From contig MVQO01000191.1 of NCBI GenBank assembly GCA_002067585.1, forward strand, positions 1-64,000: DNA of 64,000 nucleotides, written 5' to 3'. This document shows positions 28,097 through 39,192 of this stretch, in pieces. Source of the DNA: Syntrophorhabdus sp. PtaB.Bin027 (GTDB lineage: Bacteria > Desulfobacterota > Syntrophorhabdia > Syntrophorhabdales > Syntrophorhabdaceae). The notes below the pieces were generated by a model, which was not told the origin of the DNA, made no database searches, and was given only the letters and a program-made list of their open reading frames with translations. Each line of letters begins with the position of its first letter. Position 1 is the stretch's first letter. Position numbers and translations under genes: made by a program.

Positions 28097-28286
28097 CGGA
28101 ACTTTTACATACGATAAAGACCAGGCTTCCTTGCCTCACGACAGTTTGCTAAAAGAATGTCCGACACCGTGCTCTCATAAGGTGCCCAAGTTAAGAGTAG
28201 TATAACCCGACCACAACCTGACTGACAAGGTTTTTACTTTAATATGATGGAGGGTATAGAAACATCACGGCCTGCCATGGCTATGG

Positions 28287-28721
28287 TTAGGGCCAGGTGA
28301 AAATGGGGTTCCCTCCTGCATCGTTGACGGTGATCTGCTCGATGTTGGTCACTGTGATGGTTGTTCCGCCACCCGAACCGGTTACTGATAAATGTAGTCA
28401 TTTCCAGTTCAAGCGACTGTATTCGGTTGGTCTACACCGCCCCCTCCATACTGCTCTATCCAGCGTTCTCGACTCTGGTATCGACAGAGAGGGGGTCATC
28501 GGCTGATCCCCCATGCTGAACGATGCGGTTCCTCTGGTCATCACCGAAATAGATCAGGTGTTCGGGGTATCCATCCCCATATCCGTTTTATAGGTATCAA
28601 AGGAGGGAAAAGAGAATGCAAGGGGTATGGTGAGTGGGAAGGAAGAGAGTGTTTTGATGCTGATGGGCCCTATGGAGGCAAGGGTTGTTGTCCCGGGAGG
28701 AAGGGAATAGATTTTCTGGTA
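28287..28721 (-). pseudogene. decayed secreted-type protein gene
   Basis: On the minus strand protein-like sequence continues across all three frames. In order: a first block from 28721 (IYSLPPGTTTLASIGPISIK), a frameshift near 28575 into GYPEHLIYFGDDQRNRIVQH, another shift into RERWIEQYGGGGVDQPNTVA, a TGA, TGNDYIYQ, and a last shift into TVTNIEQITVNDAGGNPIFT up to TAA. Composition (Gly/Thr/Asp-rich, Asp-Gly turns) suggests a surface or secreted protein. It lies just downstream of the CARDB gene in the same direction and may once have been one gene with it. Confidence 0.65.
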
Positions 28722-28764
28722 TTAGTGTAAAAAGAGAAGGAGATGATACTGACGATGATGTGGG

Positions 28765-29166
28765 TTAGGAGTTAAGGCAGTTTTTCGTCCCGCCTTCTTC
28801 TTTGACCTTGTTTACGCCATCGGCACAGGCTACAAGGTAGTAGGTGCCGGAGGGGACGGTGATCTTCACCTTCTTGGTGGTGTTTGCCAGGGGAGCAAGG
28901 CCCTTGACGGAGTGTTTGCTGGTAAGAAGCCAGGTCCCTTCCTTTGAGGTGACAATGGACAGATAGTAGTTGGTCACTGTCGTGGGGGATGCTGCATCGC
29001 CCTGGTTTACCATGGTGGTGGTGAGGGAGAACTTACTTTCCAGAGTAACCGTTGCCGGAGAGCAGGCAACGGTGGTGAATACAAGGGTCGAAGCGGCGTA
29101 GAGATTACCGAAAGCGGAAGAGAGGAGCATTATGATGAATACGCTTTTTGTAAGGAGAGAATGCAT
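28765..29166 (-). CDS. secreted CARDB-domain protein, possibly truncated
   Basis: 133 aa with signal peptide (MHSLLTKSVFIIMLLSSAFG, cut near LYA). One CARDB-like beta-sandwich follows: VTLESKFSLTTTMVNQGDA, YYLSIV, APLANTTKKVKITVPSG, YYLVACADGVNKV. ATG at 29166 was chosen because the AAGGAGG then lies nine bases upstream; ATG 29172 is too near. CARDB proteins are usually long multi-domain surface proteins, so a single short domain followed by a pseudogene suggests truncation. Confidence 0.75.
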   Translation of the reverse strand: MHSLLTKSVFIIMLLSSAFGNLYAASTLVFTTVACSPATVTLESKFSLTTTMVNQGDAASPTTVTNYYLSIVTSKEGTWLLTSKHSVKGLAPLANTTKKVKITVPSGTYYLVACADGVNKVKEEGGTKNCLNS

Positions 29167-29287
29167 GACCATTTTCCTCCTTGTTAGGGTTAAACAGTAT
29201 GGTGACTGTTCAGAGTACATTTGCAGAATACACGGAAAAAGGGCGAAGAGGGGAAATGAATTTTATTTTTCATTCATTGCTATTTTT

Positions 29288-30166
29288 TTAATGAAACAGC
29301 ACGATGAGAGCAAAGCCGATGATCATGAGAAGGGTGCCCACAAACCTTTCCCTGATATTGGTTTCCTTGAAAAACAGGTATCCGAAAAGAACGCCCATGA
29401 GGAGGCTTAATCGTTTTATCGAAATCATGTAGGCTACCTGGGTGAGGCTGATGGCGATCATGTGGGCAACGATGCTCGTGGCATGACAGAATCCAGGAAG
29501 AATGGATGCCTTGATTGCATCTCTGGGAGGTACGTACTTTCTTTCATCACGGCCTCTTAAGAGCGCGATGGGCGTCATGGCACAAGCAAGGGCGCTGTAA
29601 TACGTTATCCCAAAAAAGAGAGGGGAGGAGTGCTGAATCGCCAACTTTCCAAGGGTCGCTGTGACGCTGTAAATGAGAGCCACGCCTATCATAAAAAGAG
29701 AGCCCCGCTCTTTCCTGACAGCGAAGAAAGGGGCAAGAAGCCCCTTTCTTGCCTGACCTATATTCAAGGTATAACCTCCAAAGGCAATCATTGCTACACC
29801 AATTACGCCAAGAACAGATATAGTTTCTCCCAAGATCAAATAGGGAACAACTATGAGAAAAATAGGAGTGAGGGAAAGAAAAGGTACGGTGAGGCTCAGG
29901 GGAGATGTTTTCAGGGCCTTAACGTAAAGGACAGTGGCTGTCACTTCAAGGGGCAGTGCAACCAAGAATGCCAGGAAAAATATGCTATCGATCAATGGTA
30001 TCGGGATGAATGCAAGAGTGACAATGAGAAAGGGGAGAGCCCAGAGAAGCCTGAGCCAGGCAATCAAATATTCGTTGTGAACGGAAAGCGCTTTCTTGGT
30101 GAGGGCGTCATTTGATGCAGCCATAAATGCGGACAGGAGTGCCCACAGTATCCATGGATTTGTCAT
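29288..30166 (-). CDS. EamA/DMT-family transporter
   Basis: 292 aa, about ten hydrophobic helices in two five-helix halves, the drug/metabolite transporter layout. First half starts WALLSAFMAASNDALTKKAL; second half starts GVALIYSVTATLGKLAIQ. Substrate unknown. No clear terminator follows. Confidence 0.88.
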   Translation of the reverse strand: MTNPWILWALLSAFMAASNDALTKKALSVHNEYLIAWLRLLWALPFLIVTLAFIPIPLIDSIFFLAFLVALPLEVTATVLYVKALKTSPLSLTVPFLSLTPIFLIVVPYLILGETISVLGVIGVAMIAFGGYTLNIGQARKGLLAPFFAVRKERGSLFMIGVALIYSVTATLGKLAIQHSSPLFFGITYYSALACAMTPIALLRGRDERKYVPPRDAIKASILPGFCHATSIVAHMIAISLTQVAYMISIKRLSLLMGVLFGYLFFKETNIRERFVGTLLMIIGFALIVLFH

Positions 30167-30262
30167 GAATGCATTGTAAAGCCTTTAATTACTATTAAGC
30201 AATTTAATTTTAGGTGTTTTTTCATCTCAAATAGTTGAACTACTTTTTTCCATTTCATCTCA

Positions 30263-30290
30263 TTGACATGCGGGTGGAATTGATTATGTT
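30263..30290 (+). promoter_or_regulatory. sigma70 promoter for flavin reductase-nrdJ
   Basis: TTGACA, 16 bp, TATGTT, about 55 nt before the flavin reductase start. Confidence 0.5.
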
Positions 30291-30345
30291 ATACAAAAGT
30301 GTCTTTTTGAAGATACTGCCATAAAACATATTAAGGGGGGTTATT

Positions 30346-30831
30346 ATGTCGACCAAAAACACGAAAGTAAGTCGTATTATGCCATGTTCAGTCAACCTGC
30401 TGACAGTAGCATCAAAGACAGAGCGCGAAGCAATGACTGCCACTGCAATGTTTATTTCTGAAGATCCTCCTCTCTTTGTTGTAAGTGTTCAGAAGCATAT
30501 CTTGACTCATAAAATTATTGAAGAAACCGGCCAATTTGTTCTAAACATCCCATCCACGGAGCAGGTTAGACTGGCTAAAAGGCTTGGACATGAGAAATCG
30601 CCTGACAAGTTCAAGGAATTTGATATTGAAACGGAGAGCGCTAAAGCAGTTAGCGCACCATTGATCAAAGGATCTTTCGCCAGCATTGAGTGTAAGGTTA
30701 TTACATCTTTCCCTGCAAGTAATTTCACAGTCTATGTTGTAGAGGCTGTTGATTTCGCCTTTAACGATAATTTATCGCCTGTTGTATGGCATTTGAACAG
30801 GTACTATTCCCTGGGAGATGAATTGAAATAG
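30346..30831 (+). CDS. flavin reductase-like FMN-binding protein
   Basis: 161 aa, flavin reductase-like domain protein (MPCSVNLLTVASKT...MTATAMFISEDPPLFVVSVQ; FVLNIPS). Members bind FMN as a split barrel and act as NAD(P)H:flavin reductases or flavoredoxins; in anaerobes many are electron carriers. AAGGGGG site. Fourteen nt before the ribonucleotide reductase, so possibly a reductant supplier for it (inference). Confidence 0.85.
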   Translation: MSTKNTKVSRIMPCSVNLLTVASKTEREAMTATAMFISEDPPLFVVSVQKHILTHKIIEETGQFVLNIPSTEQVRLAKRLGHEKSPDKFKEFDIETESAKAVSAPLIKGSFASIECKVITSFPASNFTVYVVEAVDFAFNDNLSPVVWHLNRYYSLGDELK

Positions 30832-30845
30832 ATTAGCGGAGATCC

Positions 30846-32486
30846 ATGGTTGATGACAACGCCCTTTTAGTTTTGAAAAAACGATATCTCATCAAGGATG
30901 TCCGTGGTAATGCTGTGGAAACCCCTGACCAAATGTTTGAGAGGGTTGTCGGTTTTGTTGCAGGGGCTGAGGAGATGTATGGTGACAAGGGGCGCGAAGA
31001 GATAGGGTATGACTTCTTCCATATGCTTCGCAACCTTGAGTTTCTCCCAAACTCCCCCACTCTGATGAACGCAGGGAGGGAGCTTGGCCAGCTTGCTGCC
31101 TGCTTTGTTCTTCCCATTGAAGACTCGCTCGATTCGATCTTCGATCAGGTGAAGATGACTGCAAAGATTCATCAATCTGGAGGTGGGACAGGGTTTTCTT
31201 TTTCGAAACTAAGGCCTAAAGACGATGTTGTGGCTTCAACAATGGGTGTTGCAAGCGGTCCCGTATCCTTTATGACAGTTTTTAATATGGTTACAGACGT
31301 TATAAAACAGGGCGGAACCCGGAGAGGAGCAAACATGGGTATCCTCAGGATTGACCATCCTGATATTGAGGAGTTTATCACTATTAAGAATAATCCTGAA
31401 GCAATGAACAACTTCAACCTTTCTGTCTCGGTGACTGATGAATTTATGGCAGCATATGAAAAAGGTATCAGGTTTCCCCTCATCAATCCGAGGACAAAGG
31501 AGGAGACAAAAACTGTCGATCCACGAGAACTGATCCAAATGATCGCTCAATCGGCCTGGAAGTCGGGAGAACCTGGGATGATATTCATTGATACCATCAA
31601 TAGAGAAAACCCAACGCCTCATATCGGCGCTATCGAGGCGACCAATCCTTGCGGTGAACAACCGCTTCTTCCATATGAATCGTGCTGTCTAGGATCGATT
31701 AACCTTGCCAAGTTGGTAAAAAATGGTGAAATCGACTGGAGACGACTGAGGGAGCTGACCCACCTGGGCGTACGGTTTCTCGACAATCTGATTGATATAA
31801 ACAGGTACCCTGCACCGCAGATCGAAGATATTAGCAGAAGGAACCGAAAAATCGGCCTCGGAGTGATGGGCTTTGCCCATTTGTTGATAAAACTGGGAAT
31901 TGCCTATGACTCGTTTGATGCCGTAAAAACAGCTGAAGAAATCATGGCGTTTATCCAGGCTGAATCAAAGGTTGCTTCAAATCTGCTCGCAAAACAACGA
32001 GGGGTATTCCCGAGTTATAAAGGAAGTGTGTGGGAAGCCAGAGGGTTGCGACAGAGAAATGCCACAACTACTACCATTGCGCCAACTGGTACCCTGAGCT
32101 TGATTGCAGGAACATCAGGCGGGATTGAACCCATTTACGATGTCAGATATTCCCGCGTTCTTTTCGGCAACATCAAGGTAGACATTGTAGACCCACTTTA
32201 CAGGAATGCTAGGGAAAAGGATAACAATGAAGAACAAATGAAAAAAATATTCAGAAGGGCTCATGATGTAGCACCATCAGATCACCTGGCCATTCAGAGT
32301 GCTTTTCAAAAGCACGTTGACAATGCAGTCTCAAAGACCATCAATCTTCCTCAGGATGCCACTATTGATACGGTAGTAGATGTTTACCTCAGGGCACACA
32401 GGATGGGCCTAAAAGGGGTCACTATCTTTAGAGACAAAAGCAGGGGCGCACAAGTCCTGTCCTGTGGAACCCAGCAAGCATGCTAA
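30846..32486 (+). CDS. nrdJ: class II (adenosylcobalamin) ribonucleotide reductase
   Basis: 546-aa oxygen-independent ribonucleotide reductase. [22 protein letters not shown] holds the first catalytic Cys, [17 protein letters not shown] binds substrate, [14 protein letters not shown] carries the radical Cys and NxCxE site, and [15 protein letters not shown] is conserved. The protein ends LSCGTQQAC, a short Cys-containing tail that could serve as the internal reducing pair; no ATP-cone precedes. Compact compared with many NrdJ proteins. Confidence 0.92.
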   Translation: MVDDNALLVLKKRYLIKDVRGNAVETPDQMFERVVGFVAGAEEMYGDKGREEIGYDFFHMLRNLEFLPNSPTLMNAGRELGQLAACFVLPIEDSLDSIFDQVKMTAKIHQSGGGTGFSFSKLRPKDDVVASTMGVASGPVSFMTVFNMVTDVIKQGGTRRGANMGILRIDHPDIEEFITIKNNPEAMNNFNLSVSVTDEFMAAYEKGIRFPLINPRTKEETKTVDPRELIQMIAQSAWKSGEPGMIFIDTINRENPTPHIGAIEATNPCGEQPLLPYESCCLGSINLAKLVKNGEIDWRRLRELTHLGVRFLDNLIDINRYPAPQIEDISRRNRKIGLGVMGFAHLLIKLGIAYDSFDAVKTAEEIMAFIQAESKVASNLLAKQRGVFPSYKGSVWEARGLRQRNATTTTIAPTGTLSLIAGTSGGIEPIYDVRYSRVLFGNIKVDIVDPLYRNAREKDNNEEQMKKIFRRAHDVAPSDHLAIQSAFQKHVDNAVSKTINLPQDATIDTVVDVYLRAHRMGLKGVTIFRDKSRGAQVLSCGTQQAC

Positions 32487-32550
32487 TAACCGCCCGCTTT
32501 TTGTCAAAATCTGCTTGGAAAAACCGGTTAAGAAGTGATACCATCATAGC

Positions 32551-33474
32551 ATGAAGCATGATTTCCGCAAGGTTATTGGGTTAAAAGTGGATGTCGATAC
32601 ATATGAAGGCATGAAGAACGGAGTGCCAAAACTCCTTGACTGTTTGAACCAGTTCAATATCAAGGCTAGTTTTTTTGTGCCCATGGGGAGAGATCATACG
32701 GGTTGGACTGTCAAACGGGTTTTCACCAGAAGAGGATTTTTAAAAAAAGCAAACAGGGTGGGAGTATTAGAAACGTATGGTATGCGGACTCTCATGTATG
32801 GTCTTTTACTTCCCGGGCCCAAGATAGCTGAAAAAAACAGGTCGGTTCTCAGAGAAATAGTTGAACAAGGACACGAAGCAGGTATCCATGGTTATGATCA
32901 TGTTATCTGGCATGACCGTGTCAAAAAATGGGATGAGGTAAAAACATCAGCTATACTGATTCGTGCCTGCAGAAAATATGAGGATATTCTCGGCGTAAAA
33001 GCCCATTCTTTTGCCGCTCCCGGGTGGATGATCAACCCTTATGCGCTGCAATTTTTTGAAAATAATGGATTTCTCTATTCTAGCGATACGCGGGGCGTAT
33101 CGCCCTTCTTGCCGATTATGGGGGACAGACCTATTAATATACTTCAGATACCAACCACACTTCCCACGCTTGATGAGGTAGTGGGCATTGCAGGTTCTGA
33201 GCCCCACCTGCTTGCTGGGTATTTTAAAGATTTGTTGAGTGAGAACCTGAATATTCTTACAATACATACTGAGCTTGAAGGTAAGCGGTGGTTGGGTTTC
33301 CTTATGGATTTTATTCGTCTCGCGAATGAACAGGGTTTTACTTTCATGAGGCTCACAGATATTGCACAAATGCTCAAAGGGAAAAACAGCATCCCAAGAT
33401 GCAAAATCTTTTACGGACATGTTGAGGGCAGAGCAGGCGAGGTCTCGTGCCAAAAACCTTCCGATCTATCTTAA
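32551..33474 (+). CDS. ArnD-like polysaccharide deacetylase
   Basis: 307-aa NodB-fold enzyme. GLKVDVDTYEGMKNGVPKLL, IKASFFVPMG, EQGHEAGIHGYDH and SFAAPGW fit ArnD, the deformylase of undecaprenyl-phosphate 4-formamido-arabinose used in lipid A modification. No other arn genes are near, so the substrate may differ. Followed by a membrane methyltransferase on the same strand. Confidence 0.78.
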   Translation: MKHDFRKVIGLKVDVDTYEGMKNGVPKLLDCLNQFNIKASFFVPMGRDHTGWTVKRVFTRRGFLKKANRVGVLETYGMRTLMYGLLLPGPKIAEKNRSVLREIVEQGHEAGIHGYDHVIWHDRVKKWDEVKTSAILIRACRKYEDILGVKAHSFAAPGWMINPYALQFFENNGFLYSSDTRGVSPFLPIMGDRPINILQIPTTLPTLDEVVGIAGSEPHLLAGYFKDLLSENLNILTIHTELEGKRWLGFLMDFIRLANEQGFTFMRLTDIAQMLKGKNSIPRCKIFYGHVEGRAGEVSCQKPSDLS

Positions 33475-33511
33475 ATTACAGTTTATTACGGATTATTACA
33501 CATTGTTAGCA

Positions 33512-34087
33512 ATGTTGGACACCATTGCCTTGCTCGTCCTCGTTCTCTGGCCAATTATTCCACTGTGGTGGATACCCGTACATGGGGCAAATAAAATAGT
33601 GAGGAAGATGGGATTCTTTGTTTGTCCGGTTATTGGTATATTATGGGTTACTATAGCATACATCATATACACGAACAGGGTATTTTTCTTAGGATTTAAC
33701 ATAGATTTCTTCATACTTATCAGAGCAGGAGGGATTCTTTGCGCTGGCGCCGGTGTATTCCTCCAACTATGGACATTAAGGGTACTCAATTTCCTGGTTA
33801 TTACAGGAGCTCCAGAGATATTCGATGGAGTAAAAGCAAAGCTCAGTGTTCATGGCCCTTTTTCTTATATCCGGCATCCTACATACCTGTCGCATACAAT
33901 GTTTTTTCTTGGGGTTTTTTTAATAACTGGCAACTTGGCAATAGGTCTTGTTGCCCTGATTGATTTTTTAACCATGAATTTTATTGTTATCCCTTTGGAA
34001 GAGAAGGAACTCCTGCAACGTTTTGGTATAGAGTACAAGTCCTATATGGCCCGTGTTCCCCGTTTTATTCCGCGATTGAACAGATAA
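33512..34087 (+). CDS. isoprenylcysteine methyltransferase-like membrane protein
   Basis: 191 aa with about five hydrophobic segments. The C-terminal SVHGPFSYIRHPTYLSH and the EEKELLQRFGIEYKSYMARVPRFIP end are the SAM-binding signature of the ICMT/PEMT-like methyltransferases. Start set at ATG 33512 because the upstream frame overlaps the ArnD-like gene with non-membrane sequence. Substrate unknown; lipid or quinol-type acceptors are typical. Confidence 0.78.
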   Translation: MLDTIALLVLVLWPIIPLWWIPVHGANKIVRKMGFFVCPVIGILWVTIAYIIYTNRVFFLGFNIDFFILIRAGGILCAGAGVFLQLWTLRVLNFLVITGAPEIFDGVKAKLSVHGPFSYIRHPTYLSHTMFFLGVFLITGNLAIGLVALIDFLTMNFIVIPLEEKELLQRFGIEYKSYMARVPRFIPRLNR

Positions 34088-34143
34088 CCATAGTCTGTCG
34101 GAAAACGATATCCCAATATTAACGGTAATTCTTTAAAACAAGC

Positions 34144-34171
34144 TTGACAACTTGTTTATCTATGGTATAAA
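34144..34171 (+). promoter_or_regulatory. sigma70 promoter for dodecin
   Basis: TTGACA, 16 bp, TATAAA, about 45 nt upstream of the dodecin ATG. Confidence 0.65.
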
Positions 34172-34215
34172 TAACCGTATATAGAGTTAAAAATAAACAA
34201 ATAAGGAGGGTATTT

Positions 34216-34437
34216 ATGGCAGGAAGTGTATACAAAATCATCGAGATAGTCGGAACGAGCACAAAATCATGGGAAGATGCAGCAAAAGCTGCACTGGAAA
34301 CTGCTTCAAAAACCCTTGAAGATCTGAGAGTCGCTGAAGTTGTAAAACAGGATGTAACTGTGGAAAACGGTAAGGTAATAAACTATCGTGTAAGATTGAA
34401 CATCTCTTTTAAATATCACACTGAAAAAGGTCTATAA
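34216..34437 (+). CDS. dodecin
   Basis: 73-aa flavin-storage protein that assembles as a hollow dodecamer. MAGSVYKIIEIVGTSTKSWE and the VKQDVTVENGKVINYRV strand are typical; the conserved flavin-stacking Trp is at residue 19. AAGGAGG site eight bases upstream. Own promoter and terminator, so monocistronic. Confidence 0.93.
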   Translation: MAGSVYKIIEIVGTSTKSWEDAAKAALETASKTLEDLRVAEVVKQDVTVENGKVINYRVRLNISFKYHTEKGL

Positions 34438-34443
34438 AAGAAA

Positions 34444-34473
34444 AAAAGAGGGGACTTTGGTCCCCTCTTTTTT
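34444..34473. terminator. bidirectional terminator, dodecin/groL
   Basis: GAGGGGAC and GTCCCCTC form a perfect 8-bp stem with a four-base loop. An A-run on the left and a T-run on the right let it end transcription from both convergent genes. Confidence 0.9.
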
Positions 34474-34474
34474 A

Positions 34475-36118
<1,644 letters not shown>

Positions 36119-36131
36119 TTAGCCTCCTTTC

Positions 36132-36422
36132 TTAGTCTTCTACAATTCCGAGAACATCATCTTCTCTCAGGATGAGATGTTCTTCACCGTCAATCTTGAT
36201 TTCAGTGCCGGAATACTTACCGAAGAGAATCTTGTCGCCGACCTTAACTGTTAAAGCTAGTTTCTGGCCGTTTTCGAGAATCTTTCCGTCACCCACGGCA
36301 ATCACTTTGCCTTCTTGAGGTTTTTCTTTAGCTGCATCGGGAATAATGATGCCTCCCTTTGTCTTTTCTTCCTCCTCAAGCCTTTTGACGATGATTCTGT
36401 CTTGTAATGGTTTAATCTTCAT
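36132..36422 (-). CDS. groS: co-chaperonin GroES
   Basis: 96-aa lid of the GroEL chamber. [20 protein letters not shown] and the mobile loop [16 protein letters not shown] are canonical, as is the C-terminal [22 protein letters not shown] ribosome site. Confidence 0.98.
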   Translation of the reverse strand: MKIKPLQDRIIVKRLEEEEKTKGGIIIPDAAKEKPQEGKVIAVGDGKILENGQKLALTVKVGDKILFGKYSGTEIKIDGEEHLILREDDVLGIVED

Positions 36423-36452
36423 CGTATCACACTCCTTTCAAAAAAATTATAT

Positions 36453-36479
36453 TTGGCAATTGGTAAACCAGAATGCTAA
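36453..36479 (-). promoter_or_regulatory. CIRCE-like operator
   Basis: On the minus strand TTAGCATTC, nine bases, AATTGCCAA. The left arm matches the CIRCE consensus TTAGCACTC at 8 of 9; the right arm matches GAGTGCTAA at 6 of 9. It sits immediately downstream of the -10, as HrcA operators usually do. hrcA is not in the window. Confidence 0.55.
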
Positions 36480-36483
36480 AAAT

Positions 36484-36513
36484 ACTATAATGATAAGAGG
36501 TAGTTTTTGTCAA
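36484..36513 (-). promoter_or_regulatory. sigma70 promoter of groES-groEL
   Basis: Minus strand TTGACA, 18 bp, TATAGT, upstream of the CIRCE-like element. Confidence 0.7.
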
Positions 36514-36523
36514 TAGGGGCAAA

Positions 36524-37303
36524 TTAAATTTTTAACAATAAATTTACCCCTTCTTTATACCATCTTGAAAACTCTTCATTTTCGTTTTTGTTTCTATCTT
36601 TTTCCTGCAGTATTGTTTTCATCAGACTATCCTGGTTGATGGTGATGTTATATTCCCTCAAGGCTTGGGAAGAAAGACGCTCTATCATACCTGAAAGCGC
36701 TTCATGCTCCTTTTTCTTACAACCCCAGAGGCTCCACCATTTCTTGTAAATGTCCTTAATCTCTTTGCTTTTTTTATCATAGTAACTGGCAAGGACAGGA
36801 AGCCATTCTTTGATGCTTTCCTGGGACTCAAACAGAATATCATCAACGAAGGGATACCGTTCTATGATGTCCATTTCAACCCGTATCTTCCGTTCAAAAC
36901 CATGTATGATGCTTGTGGCTCCGTGTTTTTTTGTATATACTTTATTTTTGAGATCATTCCAGACCTCAATAACTGGATATATTTCCATACTCTCTTCGGA
37001 ATAGTTCACAATCTCAATGCTGTCAATGGCATGTTTTCTTTTTCTCGGAACACCAAACATGAGAAGGCCCAATAGATCTGAAACGACATGAAAAAGGAGT
37101 GATCTGTTTTTAGGTCTCTTTGTGGGATGCATGAAACATATAAACTCATTGAGCTCAAGGGCTTCGACAAGATGATCTTTTTTGGACTCCATGTCCAAGT
37201 ATTTTATTGCATCAATGGCGAGGGTAATCGTGGACATGGATAGCAGGTCTTTCTCATCCTTGATGAACTCCCAGACATCAAGGATGTGACGCCGTGGAAG
37301 CAT
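36524..37303 (-). CDS. hypothetical protein, 259 aa
   Basis: Unrecognised soluble protein, helical and charged with several Trp (YKKWWSLWGCKKKEHEALS). The start overlaps the dnaJ stop by one base (TAATG), so it is translationally coupled to dnaJ. Ends about ten bases from the groES promoter. Coupling hints at a chaperone-related task but nothing in the sequence proves it. Confidence 0.7.
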   Translation of the reverse strand: MLPRRHILDVWEFIKDEKDLLSMSTITLAIDAIKYLDMESKKDHLVEALELNEFICFMHPTKRPKNRSLLFHVVSDLLGLLMFGVPRKRKHAIDSIEIVNYSEESMEIYPVIEVWNDLKNKVYTKKHGATSIIHGFERKIRVEMDIIERYPFVDDILFESQESIKEWLPVLASYYDKKSKEIKDIYKKWWSLWGCKKKEHEALSGMIERLSSQALREYNITINQDSLMKTILQEKDRNKNENEEFSRWYKEGVNLLLKI

Positions 37304-38220
37304 TATAATCCCTCTCGCCTCAGCTCCTCGATCAGTGTTTTTTGCTTGTCAGTCAGTTTTTTAGGTATCGCTACCTCTGTCTCGACGTACTGGTCGCCTC
37401 TGTTCCCCTTCATATCGGGAATCCCCAGGCCTCGTAACCTGACTTTTTTGGTGCCTGCAGGAATCTTGACCACCTTCGGCCCGTCAATGGTAGATACTTC
37501 CACAGTGGTACCTAGTAATGCGTCGGTAAGACCTATCTCTTTCGTTATGTGGATATCATTGCCAGCTCTTTTGAAGACGGGATGATCACCAACTTTGACA
37601 GTAATGTATAGATCGCCAACCCTACCAGTTCTCGGATCTCTGTTTCCTTTTCCTTGAAGCCTCAGCTTCTTGCCTGTTGATATCCCTCGGGGTATTTTAA
37701 TGTTAACCTCTTCAGTGCCCTGTTGGGTGGCAAAAGAGATTCTTTTCTCTGTACCTCTGACTGCATCCATGAACGGGATTTCAAGCTCATAGTTGAGGTC
37801 CACGTTTTTTGGTGGCTGCTGTTCTCTCGTTATGTAATCCCCGAAATCGTAGGCCTGAGACCTCTGCCGGCCAGTTCTGCCAGCCTGTCTTCCAAAGATC
37901 ATGCTGAAAATGTCGCCACCTCCGAATCCAAGGTCCCTGAAAAGGTCTCCAAAGTTAGCACCCTTGAATATATCTTCTTCAGAGTAACGCTGCTGGAAGC
38001 CGCCCATACCATATGCGTCATATTCCTTTCTCTTTGCTTTGTCACTTAGCACTGCATAGGCTTCGCTGATGAGCTTGAACTGTTCCTCTGCTTCTTTATT
38101 ACCGGGGTTTTTGTCAGGATGGTATTTCTTTGCAAGCCTCCTGTATGCTTTTTTTATGTCATCCTCTGATGCCCCTTTGGCTACCCCAAGTATTTCGTAG
38201 TAATCTTTTTTTACCGCCAT
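37303..38220 (-). CDS. DnaJ-class co-chaperone without zinc finger (CbpA-like)
   Basis: 305 aa. J domain at residues 1-70 with HPD in [11 protein letters not shown], a Gly/Phe-rich stretch ([13 protein letters not shown]), then the substrate-binding C-terminal beta-domains ([26 protein letters not shown]). The Cys-rich zinc finger of DnaJ is absent, making it CbpA/class II-like. ATG 38220 has GGTGG upstream; the GTG at 38232 adds four residues. Confidence 0.92.
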   Translation of the reverse strand: MAVKKDYYEILGVAKGASEDDIKKAYRRLAKKYHPDKNPGNKEAEEQFKLISEAYAVLSDKAKRKEYDAYGMGGFQQRYSEEDIFKGANFGDLFRDLGFGGGDIFSMIFGRQAGRTGRQRSQAYDFGDYITREQQPPKNVDLNYELEIPFMDAVRGTEKRISFATQQGTEEVNIKIPRGISTGKKLRLQGKGNRDPRTGRVGDLYITVKVGDHPVFKRAGNDIHITKEIGLTDALLGTTVEVSTIDGPKVVKIPAGTKKVRLRGLGIPDMKGNRGDQYVETEVAIPKKLTDKQKTLIEELRREGL

Positions 38221-38221
38221 T

Positions 38222-39046
38222 TTATCCACCACCTATGATAGCAATATATTGCCCGACCTTACCGCCCACAGCGCTGGCTACTGTCGGGCACTTCACCTTC
38301 ATGATATGTATGACTGATCTATTGTCACTAAATTCCGATATGGTCTCATAATTCCCCATACCCTTGGCAATTACAATGGCATTATTCTCCCAACATTCCT
38401 TTACCATTCCCCTCAAGTCTTCTCTTCTTATGCCCACTTCGTCAGTTTCTGTTGAGATAATATTCGGGAACATTTTCCTGAAGCCGAATCGCTCAACATC
38501 GGGTATTGAAAGGTCGTTTTGAACAGGGTTCTCCTTTACAGCATAATAAACAGTTTTTCCTGTATCTTCTAGGAACCGTATTAATCCCACATCGAACAAG
38601 AACTCACCAGCGTTGTCAGAAAGCATCAGAACAACATTACTTCTAGTATAAATCTCCTCTGTGATTTTATCTATATCCCCTGAAAAATCAAATCCTTCAA
38701 TTTCGTACTCATGGTGACAAAAAAAATCCGTTGAGTTACCCAGAGCAGAGAATTTGATAAAGCCTTCTAAAGTTTCAGGAAAAGCTGGGCGCAACTCGCA
38801 TATCGCCTTTTGTGCTGCTTCGACCTCCTTTGTTTTGATTGAAAAATACGGGTCAGTAACACCTGTTTTGCTTTTGATGAATCTGTGGAGCTTGTTTGCA
38901 ATATCGGGTGGAGTGCTTCCTGTATTCCAGAGATTGTCAACCATCGAATATGCCTGAAAAGCGATCTCTTCATCACCCTGAGACAAAGCAACAGCTTTCT
39001 CAATGAGGTCTTTCAGGCACCCATAACAGTGATCCATTAGTTTCAT
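38222..39046 (-). CDS. DUF89/ARMT1-like metal-dependent phosphatase
   Basis: 274 aa. DUF89 proteins are metal-dependent damage-control phosphatases acting on sugar phosphates and related by-products. The blocks [13 protein letters not shown] (metal Asp/Asn), AKGMGNYE and KVKCPTVA are diagnostic, and the N-terminal DHCYGC matches the CxxC of the bacterial/archaeal subgroup. Start at MKLMDHC; a longer frame adds 22 unlikely residues. Leads the dnaJ-unknown pair with a one-base gap. Confidence 0.82.
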   Translation of the reverse strand: MKLMDHCYGCLKDLIEKAVALSQGDEEIAFQAYSMVDNLWNTGSTPPDIANKLHRFIKSKTGVTDPYFSIKTKEVEAAQKAICELRPAFPETLEGFIKFSALGNSTDFFCHHEYEIEGFDFSGDIDKITEEIYTRSNVVLMLSDNAGEFLFDVGLIRFLEDTGKTVYYAVKENPVQNDLSIPDVERFGFRKMFPNIISTETDEVGIRREDLRGMVKECWENNAIVIAKGMGNYETISEFSDNRSVIHIMKVKCPTVASAVGGKVGQYIAIIGGG

Positions 39047-39192
39047 GTTGAACATTATAAGAATATAACGAAACTTATTCCAATTCAACCTGTTGACTTG
39101 AAGAAAAACCAAGAAGATTGGGCTTGCAAGAATTCACCAGGAAGGGTACAATAGTGTAACTATATCCTGGAAATGAATCTGTGGAGAAAGCC

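Noticed and set aside
28297-28506. 69-codon plus-strand frame
   Set aside because: Antisense to the readable pseudogene fragments on the minus strand.
28287-28721. In-frame TGA of the pseudogene read as selenocysteine
   Set aside because: The fragments also need frameshifts, so decay explains the stop better; no SECIS-like hairpin was evident.
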